From: Lysobacterales bacterium
GTDB taxonomy: Bacteria; Pseudomonadota; Gammaproteobacteria; Xanthomonadales; Rhodanobacteraceae
DNA length: 64,000 nt
NCBI GenBank assembly: GCA_017305055.1
Contig: JAFKMZ010000006.1
Span: 62,001-126,000, forward strand
Direction: 5' to 3'
Position numbers and translations under genes: made by a program. The notes under the pieces are model-generated. The model was not told the origin of the DNA and did not search any database. It saw only the letters and a list, made by a program, of their open reading frames with translations. This document shows, one piece after another, positions 9,567 to 18,923 of this stretch; the first letter of the stretch is position 1; each line of letters starts with the position of its first letter.

Positions 9567-10775
9567 ATGCGCCGAGTGGTCGTGACCGGCATGGGTGTGG
9601 TGTCCTGCCTGGGCAACACGCTGGCTGCCGTTTCCGCGTCATTGCGCGACAGTCGCAGTGGCATCTGCGCGGTTCCCGAGTTTGCCGAGGTCGGCCTACG
9701 CAGCCAGGTCGCCGGCGTGCCGCAGATCGACCTGGGCGCGGAGATCGATCGCAAGCTGAAGCGCTTCATGGGCGACGCCGCGGGCTATGCCTACGTGGCG
9801 ATGCGCGACGCGATTGCCGACGCCGGCCTGGAAGCCGAGGCCATCCACGAACCGCGCTTTGGCGTCATCGCCGGTTCCGGTGGCGCCTCGACGCGCTGGC
9901 AAACCGAGACCGCCGACCTGATGCGCAGTCGCGGCGTGCGCAAGGTCGGTCCCTACATGGTGCCGCGGACCATGTGTTCCACTGTCTCCGCCAACCTGGC
10001 CACCAGTTTCGGCATCCGTGGCCTGAGTTATTCCATCTCCGCCGCCTGCGCCACCTCGGCGCACTGCATTGGCGCGGCTGCCGACCTGATCCGACTGGGT
10101 CGGCAGGACGTGGTGTTTGCTGGTGGCGGTGAGGAACTGCACTGGGCGATGGCTGCGCAATTCGATGCCATGGGTGCGCTGTCCACGGCCTACAACGACA
10201 CGCCGACCAAGGCCGCACGCCCGTATGACGTAGGCCGGGACGGCTTCGTCATGGGCGGCGGTGGCGGCATGCTGGTGCTGGAAGACTATGAGCACGCCAA
10301 GGCGCGCGGTGCGCGCATCTACGCCGAGCTGGTCGGCTACGGTGTGACCTCCGACGGTGCCGACATGGTGGCGCCCACCGGCGAAGGCGCGGTGCGCTGT
10401 ATGCAAATGGCGCTGGCCGACGTCAGCGTGCCGGTCGATTACCTCAACACCCACGGCACGGCCACGCAGGCCGGCGACATCGTTGAGCTGGAGGCGGTGC
10501 GCGAAGTATTCGGTCTGGAGATGCCACCGCTGTCCTCGACCAAGGCGCTGACCGGGCACTCGCTGGGCGCGGCCAGCGTGCACGAGGCGATCTACTCGTT
10601 GCTGATGCTGCGTGACGGCTTCATTGCCGGCTCGGCGAACATCGAGCAGCTCGACCCCCGGGCGGAGGGCTATCCGATCGCCCGCGAGAGCCGCGAGGCG
10701 GCGCTGGCCACGGTGATGTCCAACAGCTTCGGCTTTGGAGGCACCAACGCCTCGCTGGTATTTGCCAGCGTGTGA
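9567..10775 (+). CDS. fabB: 3-oxoacyl-ACP synthase I FabB
   Basis: A 402-residue condensing enzyme. The nucleophile is Cys161 in [10 protein letters not shown]; the two catalytic histidines are in NTHGTAT and [12 protein letters not shown]; the terminal [12 protein letters not shown] motif is intact. It elongates the cis-3-decenoyl-ACP made by FabA and is required for unsaturated fatty acids. It starts 2 bases after the fabA stop codon, consistent with translational coupling. The pairing with fabA identifies it as FabB rather than FabF. Confidence 0.97.
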   Translation: MRRVVVTGMGVVSCLGNTLAAVSASLRDSRSGICAVPEFAEVGLRSQVAGVPQIDLGAEIDRKLKRFMGDAAGYAYVAMRDAIADAGLEAEAIHEPRFGVIAGSGGASTRWQTETADLMRSRGVRKVGPYMVPRTMCSTVSANLATSFGIRGLSYSISAACATSAHCIGAAADLIRLGRQDVVFAGGGEELHWAMAAQFDAMGALSTAYNDTPTKAARPYDVGRDGFVMGGGGGMLVLEDYEHAKARGARIYAELVGYGVTSDGADMVAPTGEGAVRCMQMALADVSVPVDYLNTHGTATQAGDIVELEAVREVFGLEMPPLSSTKALTGHSLGAASVHEAIYSLLMLRDGFIAGSANIEQLDPRAEGYPIARESREAALATVMSNSFGFGGTNASLVFASV

Positions 10776-10887
10776 CCGTACCGGGCCAGGCGGCGCACTG
10801 GGCGTGGCGGGATGCCGCGCTGGCAGCCGGCTGGCCGGTTTGTAGGTAGATTGGGCTCCATCCCCAGCCGCAGGTAAGGAGTCCACG

Positions 10888-11370
10888 ATGAAGTCCCCGT
10901 TTCCCATCCTTGCTGTGGTGCTTTGTGCCGGCCTGGCCCTGCCTTCGGCGCAGGCCATGGCGCAGGAGCAGCACCAGCACGAGGCGGCGTCTGCGCATGT
11001 CGCGGCACCCATACCCGCCACACGCTACCAGCCCGATGCGCCGCTCCGCGCCGGAATGCGCACGGTGCACCAGGCAGTTGTCGAACTTGCCCATGCCGAA
11101 AAGGGCCACATGGGTGCCGCCATGATCCGCGACCGCGCCGCCACGATCGAGAGCGCCGTGGTGGAGATGTTCGCCAACTGCAAGCTCGAGCCCACGCCCG
11201 ATGCCGCGCTGCATGGCATCCTGGTGCCGCTGCTTGGCGACGCGCAGGCGCTCAAGGCGAATCCTGCCGATGCCGCGCCGGTGGCCCGCATGCGTGACAT
11301 CATCGCCGCCTATCCCCGTTATTTCGACGACCCCGGCTGGGACGCGCCGCCCGCAGCCGGCGGTCTCTAG
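10888..11370 (+). CDS. DnrO-like periplasmic protein of unknown function
   Basis: A 160-residue protein with a clear signal peptide (MKSPFPILAVVLCAGLALPS, cleavage near AQAMA) and a histidine-rich start to the mature part (EQHQHEAASAH). The body has RWATDAPLR-like and GMR..H patterns plus AALHGILVPLLGDAQALK. It resembles small proteins annotated as DnrO protein in Xanthomonadales; the function is not known and the name is probably historical. The His-rich N-terminus could bind metal (inference). TAAGGAG sits 9 bases before the ATG. It stands alone downstream of fabB. Confidence 0.7.
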   Translation: MKSPFPILAVVLCAGLALPSAQAMAQEQHQHEAASAHVAAPIPATRYQPDAPLRAGMRTVHQAVVELAHAEKGHMGAAMIRDRAATIESAVVEMFANCKLEPTPDAALHGILVPLLGDAQALKANPADAAPVARMRDIIAAYPRYFDDPGWDAPPAAGGL

Positions 11371-11407
11371 CGCCTCCGCGCTCGCCCTGATTCTTGCTTT
11401 CGCGGGA

Positions 11408-11547
11408 GCGCGCCCGTGACCGAAGGGAATCCCTTGCGGGCGCGCGCCGCTCTCGTTTGGGCTTGCGCCCGACTTTGGAACACGAGCGTTTCGCGCGCCT
11501 CTGGCGCGCAAGTTACTTTTCTCCGGCCAAACAAAGAGAAAGTGACT
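11408..11547. repeat. Intergenic hairpin repeat cluster (REP-like)
   Basis: Two structured units lie between convergent genes. The first (11408-11445) is a 9-bp stem GCGCGCCCG/CGGGCGCGC enclosing the palindrome AAGGGAATCCCTT. The second (11511-11547) pairs AGTTACTTTTCTC with GAGAAAGTGACT, with one bulge, around a short loop. A small GCGCGC stem lies between them (about 11492-11508). The second unit resembles an AGTTACTTTTCT-type element that I recall as frequent between genes in this bacterial order. A diverged copy of the core of unit one occurs at 49067-49089. Confidence 0.55.
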
Positions 11548-11610
11548 CGGGTGCCGAAGGCGCACGAAATGCTTTTGCTCCAAGAGCAGCGTCGCGATCG
11601 GGCCGCGGCC

Positions 11611-12720
11611 TCAGGCTGAAGGCGCGCGCCAGGTGCCCTCGCGCATGGCGGTGCGCAGGGCCGCGTCCCAGGGTGCGCGGTCGATGCCGTGCTGCCGGAG
11701 CCAGCCCTCGTCGAACAGGGTTTCCGCGTAGCGCTCGCCGCGGTCGCAGAGCAGGGCGACGATGCTGCCGCGTTCCCCGCGCTCCTTCATCGCCGCGGCC
11801 AGACGCAGGCAGGCGACAAAGTTCGTTCCCGAGGAGCCGCCATAGCGGTGACCGAAGTGCTCGTCGAGCATCCATGCCGCGGCAATCGAGGCCGCGTCCG
11901 GGACCTCGGCGACGTGGTCGACGACCTCGAACAGGAAACAGGGCTCCACGCGGGGCCGGCCGATGCCCTCGATCAGCGTCGGCTGGCTGGCGCAGACCAT
12001 GCGATCGCGCGCGTGCCAACCGTTGGCGAACGCGCTGCCGGCCGGTTCGGCCACGCAGAGCTGGGTGTCCAGGCCGCGATAGCGCAGATAGCGGCCGATG
12101 GTGGCCGAGGTGCCGCCGGTGCCGGCGCCGCAGACGATCCAAGCCGGTTGCGCGGAAGGCTCCCGCGCGAGCTGGCCGATGATCGACTCGGCAATGTTGT
12201 TGTTGCCGCGCCAGTCGGTGGCGCGTTCGGCCAGACCGAACTGGTCCAGGTGGCAGGCGCCGTTGGCGGCGTGCTCGGCGGCGCGCGCGTGCACCCGGCC
12301 CGGGTCCTCCACCAGGTCACAGGTGCCGCCCAGCGATTGCACGTCGCGGATCTTTGCGGGCGCGGTTGCCGCCGGCATCACGGCGACAAAATCAAGGCCC
12401 AGCAGCCGCGCGAACCAGGCCTCTGAAATCGCCGTGCTGCCGGAGGAGGCATCCACGACGGTTTGCCCGGCGTGCAGGCGGCCATTGCACAAGGCATAGA
12501 GAAACAAGGAGCGCGCCAGCCGGTGTTTCAGGCTGCCGCTGGGGTGGGAGGCCTCGTCCTTGAAATAGAAGTCGATCTCCGGAAAACCCGGGAAGTTCAG
12601 CTTCAGCAGATGCGTATCCGCCGAGCGTGCGGACTCCTGGCCCAGCGCGGCAATCGCCTCATGCAGCCACGAGTGTCCTGCGGCACTGGTCAGGATGGCG
12701 GGTGGGACGGTGTGGTGCAT
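11611..12720 (-). CDS. PLP-dependent cysteine synthase/desulfhydrase family protein (Cds1-like)
   Basis: A 369-residue fold-type II PLP enzyme. The PLP lysine is in HPSGSLKHR; the phosphate-binding loop is GAGTGGTSATIG; the substrate loop is SSGSTAIS. The overall layout resembles the mycobacterial cysteine desulfhydrase Cds1 branch of the cysteine synthase superfamily. Possible reactions are L-cysteine breakdown to pyruvate, ammonia and sulfide, or O-acetylserine sulfhydrylation. No cysE or sulfur genes are nearby. It ends near the repeat cluster and is convergent with the DnrO-like gene. Confidence 0.75.
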   Translation of the reverse strand: MHHTVPPAILTSAAGHSWLHEAIAALGQESARSADTHLLKLNFPGFPEIDFYFKDEASHPSGSLKHRLARSLFLYALCNGRLHAGQTVVDASSGSTAISEAWFARLLGLDFVAVMPAATAPAKIRDVQSLGGTCDLVEDPGRVHARAAEHAANGACHLDQFGLAERATDWRGNNNIAESIIGQLAREPSAQPAWIVCGAGTGGTSATIGRYLRYRGLDTQLCVAEPAGSAFANGWHARDRMVCASQPTLIEGIGRPRVEPCFLFEVVDHVAEVPDAASIAAAWMLDEHFGHRYGGSSGTNFVACLRLAAAMKERGERGSIVALLCDRGERYAETLFDEGWLRQHGIDRAPWDAALRTAMREGTWRAPSA

Positions 12721-12863
12721 GGCGGTTTCACCGTGGAGCGGCAGACGGCCGCGGTACCGCTCGACTGTAGCAAGGCGGGATCAAGCCGTCGTGATCTGGC
12801 GCAGGCCGGTGTTCTTCCGGGTCGCCATCGTCGCAGGGACTGGTACGCAACTTGCGGCCCGCG

Positions 12864-13688
12864 CTACTGGCGCGGCGTCCGCAGGTTCTCCGGCGGCGCT
12901 CCGGACGTGCTGCGGAACGGGTTGATGTCCAGTCCGCCGCGGCGGGTATAGCGTGCATGGACGCTGAGTTCGCGGGGAGCGCAGCGCTGCATGAGGTCCA
13001 CGAACATGCGCTCCACGCAATGCTCGTGGAACTCATTGTGCTTGCGGAAGGAGACGATATAGCGCAGCAGGCCGGCATGGTCGATTGGCGGACCCACGTA
13101 GCCGATTTGCACGCTGCCCCAGTCCGGCTGGCCGGTCACCGGGCAATTCGAGCGCAGCAGGTGCGAGACCAGCGTTTCGCTGATCGGCGTCGCATCGGCG
13201 GCGGTGCACAGGTACTCGGGCCGGGGCGGCCCATAACAGTCGATCGCCAGATCCTGCGCATCCAGTGATATGCCTGCCAGCACGCCGGCTGGGGCGCCCG
13301 GGACGTCTGCGGCGTGCAGGGCGACGGCGACTTCGGCGCCGGCTGCAGCCGACAGATCCCGCGTCAGGATAGCCGCTAGCGCAGCCTGCCCGTCGATACG
13401 TTCCTGCGCGTAGCCGTTGAGGTACAGCTTGAAGGACTTGGACTCGATCAGGTTGGGCGACGTGGCCGGCACGCGGAATTCGGCCATGGCCACGCGCGGC
13501 TGGCCACGCTGATTGAGCCATGACAACTCGTAGGCGTTCCAGATGTCCACGCCGTGGAACGGCAGTGGCACACCCACGCCGAGCAGTGCGCGCTGCTGCG
13601 CGCGTGGCAACGGCAACAGCAGCCCCGGATCGTAGCGGTCGCGGTACGTCGTGGTCTTGCCGAGTGCGGATTCGTCGAGCCTGCCCAT
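12864..13688 (-). CDS. queF: NADPH-dependent 7-cyano-7-deazaguanine reductase QueF
   Basis: A 274-residue protein of the two-domain (E. coli-type) QueF class. The catalytic Cys182 in [12 protein letters not shown] with Asp189, and the NADPH-binding [10 protein letters not shown] motif (82-91), are present. It reduces preQ0 to preQ1, the last precursor step before queuosine insertion into tRNA. The ATG at 13688 gives the expected N-terminus [10 protein letters not shown]; the frame is open 23 codons further upstream without similarity. It is divergent from the S9 peptidase. No other que genes are in the window. Confidence 0.95.
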   Translation of the reverse strand: MGRLDESALGKTTTYRDRYDPGLLLPLPRAQQRALLGVGVPLPFHGVDIWNAYELSWLNQRGQPRVAMAEFRVPATSPNLIESKSFKLYLNGYAQERIDGQAALAAILTRDLSAAAGAEVAVALHAADVPGAPAGVLAGISLDAQDLAIDCYGPPRPEYLCTAADATPISETLVSHLLRSNCPVTGQPDWGSVQIGYVGPPIDHAGLLRYIVSFRKHNEFHEHCVERMFVDLMQRCAPRELSVHARYTRRGGLDINPFRSTSGAPPENLRTPRQ

Positions 13689-13825
13689 GCCGCGCAGTGT
13701 AGTGCGCCGTCGAAATGGGATGCGGACAGTTACGATCGGCACCCTCGGCTTGCGCATGCCTGCGTTAGCATGCAGCCTCTATGCGCGTGGTGGATCTGCG
13801 CCACGCTGGCCTTCGAGCGACGGGG

Positions 13826-16174
13826 ATGGACATGCATGCAAAAAGGATGGGTCTTCGGTTTGGCATGGCCATCGCGGCGGGAATTTGCTGTGGCAGTGTC
13901 GCAGCCCAGGGCCGGACGATGACTGCCAGCGATTACGCGCAGGCCGCGCGCTTCCTGGTCTACGACACCGCGCCGCTGGTCGACCATGCGGTGCAGACGG
14001 TGGACTGGCTGGACGACGGCCACTTCTGGTATCGCGACCATGACGCCAGCGGCGACCACTACCTGCAGATGGACGTGGCCACCGGCAAGGCCACGCCCTT
14101 GTTCGACCAGGAGCAGATGGCCGCCGCCCTGGCCAAGGCCAGCGGCAAGCCGGCTGATGCGGCAAAGCTGTCCATCACGGCATACAGCCGCCGAGCGGAC
14201 GGGCGCGTCGAGGTCAGCGTCCGCAGCAAGCATTACCTGTGCGAGGTCACGGGCGGCACGCTCGGTTGCGTCGAGCGTGCCGAGGCGCCGCGCGTGGGCA
14301 TGGAGCCCGTCCTGCTCTCGCCGGACAGGAAGATCGAGGCCTTCGTCCGCGACTGGAACCTGTGGGTGCGCGACGTGGCCAGCGGCAAGGAGACCCAGCT
14401 CACCACCGACGGGGTCAAGGACTACGGCTATGCCACGCAGAACGCCGGCTGGACCCACGGTGATGGGCTGATTGCGCGCTGGTCGCCGGATTCGCGCAGG
14501 ATCGCGACGTTTCGCCAGGACCAGCGCCAGGTCGGCGAGATGTACACGGTGGCCTCGCGCGTCGGCCATCCCAAGCTGGATGCGTGGAAATACCCGCTGC
14601 CGGGCGACGAGCACGTGTTCATGATCGAACCGGTGGTGGTCGACGTGGCCAGCCGTCGCTTGGTGCGCCTGCAGCTGGAACCGCAGCAGCGCCTGTCCAC
14701 GTTGTGCGACACGCTGGCCTGCGACGCGGGCGAGCGCTACCAGTGGAGCGACGTGAAGTGGGCGCCGGACAGCCGCACGCTGGCCCTGGTTTCCACCTCG
14801 CGCGACCGCCAGCACGAGTGGTTCCGCGTGGCGAACGCCGACACGGGCGCCGTGCGCACCGTGTTCGAGTTCACCGCCAAGCCCTATTACGAGAGCGGCC
14901 ACGGCCGGGTCAACTGGCAGTACCTGGCCGCGCATGACCAGGCCATCTGGCCGTCCGAGGAAACCGACTGGGCCAACCTGTACCTGTATGACCTGAAAAC
15001 TGGCAAGCGCCTGCATGCGATCACTGCCGGCGAGGGCAACGTCACCGAGGTGCTGCATGTCGACCGCCAGGCGCGCACGCTGTGGTTCGTGGGCGTCGGC
15101 CGCGCGCCGGGGGTGAACCCGTATTACCGGCAGTTCTGGAAGGCCGGCATCGACGGCGGCAAGCCGGTGCTGCTGACCCCGGAGGATGCCGACCACAGCA
15201 TCAGCATGTCGCCCGACGGCAGGTATTTCGTCGACAGCTGGTCGACTCCGACCACGCCGCCGGTGACCGTGCTGCGTGCCGCCAGTGACGGCCGTGTCCT
15301 GGCCACCGTGGCCAAGGCCGACATCAGCCGTCTCCAGGCCGCCGGCTGGGTGCCGCCTGAGCCCTTCACCGTCACCGCGCGCGACGGCAAGACCCAGCTG
15401 TACGGCATGATGTTCAAGCCGACGCACTTCGATCCGGCGAAGAAATACCCGGTCATCGACTACGTCTATCCAGGCCCGCAGACCGGCTCGGTGCGCGGGC
15501 GCAGCTTCTCGCCGGCACGCGGCGACCACCAGGCCATGGCCGAGCTGGGCTTCATCGTCATCGCGCTCGACGGCATGGGCACGCCGTGGCGCTCGGCGAG
15601 CTTCCACCACACCTGGTACGGCAACATGGGCGACAACACGCTGCCCGACCAGGTCGCCGGCATCAAGGAGCTGGCGCGGCGCCACCCGTGGATCGACCTC
15701 GACCGTGTCGGCATCTGGGGTCATTCCGGCGGCGGCAACGCCACCGCCGACGCGATGTTCCGCTACCCGGATTTCTTCAAGGTCGGCTGGGCCGAAAGCG
15801 GCAACCACGACAACCGCAACTACGAGAACGACTGGGGCGAGAAATACCAGGGCCTGCTGGTGACGAACGAGGACGGCAGCACCAACTACGACAACCAGGC
15901 CAACCAGCTCATCGCCAAGAACCTGAAGGGCCACCTGATGCTGGTGCACGGCGAGATCGACGACAACGTGCCGCTCGGCGAGACCATGCTGGTGGCCGAG
16001 GCCCTGCTCAAGGCCAACAAGGATTTCGACATGCTGATCGTGCCGAACCAGCACCACGGCTATGCCGACGCCACGCCCTACACCACGCGTCGGCGCTGGG
16101 ACTATTTCGTGCGCCACCTCGCCGGCGACACCCCGCCCAAGGAGTTCGCGCTCAAGCCCTGGCCGTGGGATTGA
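13826..16174 (+). CDS. S9 family dipeptidyl-peptidase IV-like serine peptidase, exported
   Basis: A 782-residue protein with a signal peptide (MDMHAKRMGLRFGMAIAAG..., to AAQG). The N-terminal beta-propeller (DPPIV_N, about 30-490) precedes an alpha/beta-hydrolase domain with the nucleophile in WGHSGGGN, the acid in GEIDDNVP and the histidine in NQHHGYAD. Such periplasmic enzymes remove X-Pro or X-Ala dipeptides from peptide N-termini. The start at 13826 (or 13832) follows a CGGGG box and matches the signal peptide; the frame is open back to 13781. It appears monocistronic and convergent with the permease genes. Confidence 0.9.
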   Translation: MDMHAKRMGLRFGMAIAAGICCGSVAAQGRTMTASDYAQAARFLVYDTAPLVDHAVQTVDWLDDGHFWYRDHDASGDHYLQMDVATGKATPLFDQEQMAAALAKASGKPADAAKLSITAYSRRADGRVEVSVRSKHYLCEVTGGTLGCVERAEAPRVGMEPVLLSPDRKIEAFVRDWNLWVRDVASGKETQLTTDGVKDYGYATQNAGWTHGDGLIARWSPDSRRIATFRQDQRQVGEMYTVASRVGHPKLDAWKYPLPGDEHVFMIEPVVVDVASRRLVRLQLEPQQRLSTLCDTLACDAGERYQWSDVKWAPDSRTLALVSTSRDRQHEWFRVANADTGAVRTVFEFTAKPYYESGHGRVNWQYLAAHDQAIWPSEETDWANLYLYDLKTGKRLHAITAGEGNVTEVLHVDRQARTLWFVGVGRAPGVNPYYRQFWKAGIDGGKPVLLTPEDADHSISMSPDGRYFVDSWSTPTTPPVTVLRAASDGRVLATVAKADISRLQAAGWVPPEPFTVTARDGKTQLYGMMFKPTHFDPAKKYPVIDYVYPGPQTGSVRGRSFSPARGDHQAMAELGFIVIALDGMGTPWRSASFHHTWYGNMGDNTLPDQVAGIKELARRHPWIDLDRVGIWGHSGGGNATADAMFRYPDFFKVGWAESGNHDNRNYENDWGEKYQGLLVTNEDGSTNYDNQANQLIAKNLKGHLMLVHGEIDDNVPLGETMLVAEALLKANKDFDMLIVPNQHHGYADATPYTTRRRWDYFVRHLAGDTPPKEFALKPWPWD

Positions 16175-16219
16175 CCGTGGCTCGGGCGTGAGGAGAGGCC
16201 AGGGCGAGGCGCCGGCCTT

Positions 16220-17431
16220 TCAATCCGTCCGCGTGGCCACCACCGGCGGTACCGCCGCCGCGCGGAGCGCCGGGCCGAGCACGGCGAGCTGGCCGAGCAG
16301 CCACAGCGCCAGCGCCGCGATGGGCAGGTAGGCGAGCGGCAGGCGCGGCAGCTCGTAGTGCCGCATCAGCAGCAGGTTGAGGCCGAGCGCCAGCAGTACG
16401 CCGGGCAGCAGGCCGCCGCCCACGATCAGCGCGTTCTCGGCCTGGAAGTAGCGCAGGATGTCGCGCCGGCTGGCGCCCACCGCGCGACGGATGCCGATGG
16501 CGCGCCGTCGTTGCTGTACCCAGAAACTGGCAAGTCCCGCAATGCCGACCGCGGTGACCAGCAGCAGCCCGGCCGCCGCGGCCAGGAGCAGGCCGAGCAT
16601 GGTGCGGTCATGGCGGAAATAGTCTCTGCGCAACTGCGCGAAGGTCTGCGCGTGGCGCAGGATACGGTCGGCGTCGAGCTGCTGCAGCACTGCGGCGGCT
16701 TCCTTCAGCACCCGTTGGCGTTGCGACGGCGCGGTGCGCAGCGCGTAGGTGACGTTGCCCTCGTCGGGCAGCATCGGGAACAACATGGCGTCTTCGTTGC
16801 CGTCGCCGGTTTCCAGCATGGGGCGCAGCAGGTGGTCGATCACGCCGACGATGCGCACCGGGTTGTCGCCGGGATAGACCAGCTTGCCCAGCGGATCCTC
16901 GCCGGGAAACAGGCGCGCGGCCAGCGCGCGGGTGACGATGGTGGCCGCCACATGGTTGATGCCGTCCCAGTCGCGGGCGCTGTCCATCGGCACGTATTCG
17001 TCCGGCCGGAAGTCGCGTCCGGCAACCAGGTGCAGCCCCAGCGCCTGCAGTTCGCCCGGCGTGCCGTTGAAGGCGGTGGCGGCCAGCCTCGGAGGCCCGT
17101 CCGGCACGGTGGCGATGCCGTTGCTCCAGTTGTTGCGATTGAAGGGCAGCGCGTCGACCGCCGCCACCGCGGTGACGCCGGGGATGCGGCGCAGCGCGGC
17201 CAGGTCGGCGGCGTGCCGCGCCAGCGGATTGCCGCCGTCGAGGCTGGCGTTGTCGAGCATCACCAGTTCGTCCTCGGCCACGCCGCTGGGCATGCGCATC
17301 TGCGCCGTGCGACCGGCGATCATCAGCGCCACGTTGCAGACGATGGCGCAGGTCAGCGCCACCTGCAGCGCCAGCAGCAGCACGGTGAGCCTGTGGCGGG
17401 TGAGGCTGGCGAGCATGGGAATGCGTGGCAT
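16220..17431 (-). CDS. ABC transporter permease, MacB/FtsX type (second of pair)
   Basis: A 403-residue membrane protein. One N-terminal helix (residues 12-40) is followed by a periplasmic MacB-like core domain (about 45-240) and three C-terminal helices with the FtsX signature RRRAIGIRRAVGASRRDILRYF. Such permeases form MacB-like or lipoprotein-release type exporters and need an ATPase subunit. None is encoded nearby. It follows the related permease with a 63-base gap. It probably belongs to the blaI-M56 operon. Confidence 0.83.
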   Translation of the reverse strand: MPRIPMLASLTRHRLTVLLLALQVALTCAIVCNVALMIAGRTAQMRMPSGVAEDELVMLDNASLDGGNPLARHAADLAALRRIPGVTAVAAVDALPFNRNNWSNGIATVPDGPPRLAATAFNGTPGELQALGLHLVAGRDFRPDEYVPMDSARDWDGINHVAATIVTRALAARLFPGEDPLGKLVYPGDNPVRIVGVIDHLLRPMLETGDGNEDAMLFPMLPDEGNVTYALRTAPSQRQRVLKEAAAVLQQLDADRILRHAQTFAQLRRDYFRHDRTMLGLLLAAAAGLLLVTAVGIAGLASFWVQQRRRAIGIRRAVGASRRDILRYFQAENALIVGGGLLPGVLLALGLNLLLMRHYELPRLPLAYLPIAALALWLLGQLAVLGPALRAAAVPPVVATRTD

Positions 17432-17494
17432 GTCGAGATTCCATGGAGCCGGTCGAAGCGGCTTTTTTGAAGAGTGCGGCCACGGATGGCCGCT

Positions 17495-18793
17495 TTACGC
17501 GCAGGGATCGCGCATCACACACGCTCGCCAGGCCGGCAGCAGGCCGGCGAGCACGCTGGCGACGACGGCCAGCGCGAAGGTGCCGAGCAGCATCGCGGGG
17601 TCCATGTGCGCGAGCTGCGCGTAGCCGTCCGGGCGCCGGCGCACGCTCCACAGGCCAAGCTGGGCCAGCCCGAGGCCGAGCACGCCGCCAGCCAACCCGA
17701 TCACCGCGGCCTCCATGCCGAACTGCACGAAGATGTCGCGCCGCCGTGCACCCAGCGCCCGGCGCACGCAGATCTCGCCGCGGCGGCGCAGGAATTTCGC
17801 CAGCAGCAGGCCGACGATGTCGACCATGCACACGCCGAGGAAGCCCAGCGCCAGCCACAGCTGCAGGCGCAGGTCGGCGGGGATCAGCTGCTCGTGGGCG
17901 AGCCAGTCGGTGAGGCCGTACAGCCGGGCGTCCACGGGGCGCGGGAAGCGGCCGTGCGCCTGTTGGTCGCGCCAGTAGTCGGCGAGGAACGCGCGATAGG
18001 CCTGCGCCTTGGCCGGGCTGGCCAGCTGCACCCAGAACTGCAGCCAGGTGCAATGGTCGCTGCGGCGATTGTCGCCGCCGCTGCCCCAGCAACGCAGGTC
18101 TCCGCTGAAGTTGAACCTCAGGTCCAGCGCGGTCTGCAGCGGCAAGAAGAACTGGTCGGCCTGGCCGAATGCGCGATCGTCGATCCTGGCATAGAAGGCG
18201 GGTTGCGGACGCCAGTCGTCGAGCACGCCGATCACGCGGAAGTCGGTGTCCTTCAGCCGCACGGTGCGGCCGATTGCCGGCGTGGCACCGAACAGCCGCT
18301 GGGCAAGGCCTGCGTTGAGCACCACCACGCGCGCACGGTCAGCGTCGTCCTGTTCGTTCCAGCCGCTGCCGGCACGGAATGGGGTCGCGAACATCTGGAA
18401 GAAATCCGCAGTGACGTAATGGCCGCGCGCGAAGAATGGATGCTGCCCCGCCTGCGCGGGGCGCACCGGTGCCGAACCGCCGCTCATTGCCGCCTGGCGA
18501 TCCGCGCGATGGGCGTGCAGCAGCGCCATGGCGTCCGACCAAGTGAGACTGTCCGGCAGGTTGCCGGCGGGGGTGCCGCTGGCGCCGCCGCGCGGCAGCG
18601 GCCGCGGGTCGAGTTGGGGCACGTACAGTTGGTCGCTGCGCCCCGGCAGCGGATCGCCGGACATGGCGTGCAGCACGGTGATCATCGTCATGCTGGCGCC
18701 AATGCCGAGCCCGATGGCGAGCACCATCAGCGCGGTGAGCACCTTGCTGCGCTGCAGGCTGCGCAGGGCCAGGACGAGGTAGTAGCCGTACAT
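17495..18793 (-). CDS. ABC transporter permease, MacB/FtsX type (first of pair)
   Basis: A 432-residue protein with the same layout as its downstream neighbour: an N-terminal helix (near residues 18-42), a periplasmic core (RVVVLNAGLAQRLFG, VRLKDTDFRVIGVL) and C-terminal helices with the signature RRRGEICVRRALGARRRDIF. The end (...PAWRACVMRDPCA) is short and lacks the residues usual after PAWRA in this family, so a small C-terminal change is possible. It lies 130 bases downstream of the M56 peptidase, with a perfect hairpin between. No ATP-binding subunit was found in the window next to it. Confidence 0.83.
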   Translation of the reverse strand: MYGYYLVLALRSLQRSKVLTALMVLAIGLGIGASMTMITVLHAMSGDPLPGRSDQLYVPQLDPRPLPRGGASGTPAGNLPDSLTWSDAMALLHAHRADRQAAMSGGSAPVRPAQAGQHPFFARGHYVTADFFQMFATPFRAGSGWNEQDDADRARVVVLNAGLAQRLFGATPAIGRTVRLKDTDFRVIGVLDDWRPQPAFYARIDDRAFGQADQFFLPLQTALDLRFNFSGDLRCWGSGGDNRRSDHCTWLQFWVQLASPAKAQAYRAFLADYWRDQQAHGRFPRPVDARLYGLTDWLAHEQLIPADLRLQLWLALGFLGVCMVDIVGLLLAKFLRRRGEICVRRALGARRRDIFVQFGMEAAVIGLAGGVLGLGLAQLGLWSVRRRPDGYAQLAHMDPAMLLGTFALAVVASVLAGLLPAWRACVMRDPCA

Positions 18794-18840
18794 CGTGCTT
18801 CCCTCCGGTGAATCGGAACGCGCCGGCGCAGCGCTCCGAG

Positions 18841-18861
18841 CCGCCTGCGCGAAGCAGGCGG
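18841..18861. repeat. Perfect 8-bp hairpin between M56 gene and permease
   Basis: CCGCCTGC and GCAGGCGG pair across a five-base loop in the 130-base gap. There is no T run on either strand, so it is not an intrinsic terminator. It could stabilise or process an mRNA end and lower permease expression relative to blaI-M56 (inference). Confidence 0.4.
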
Positions 18862-18923
18862 GGCGGGCGAACGGAACGATCGATGGTGCGCGGACGCAGT
18901 GGGCGGCGCGCGCCGGGTGTGGT

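Noticed and set aside
13730..16117. 795-codon open frame antisense to the S9 peptidase
   Set aside because: Shadow frame; the peptidase has catalytic motifs and a signal peptide.
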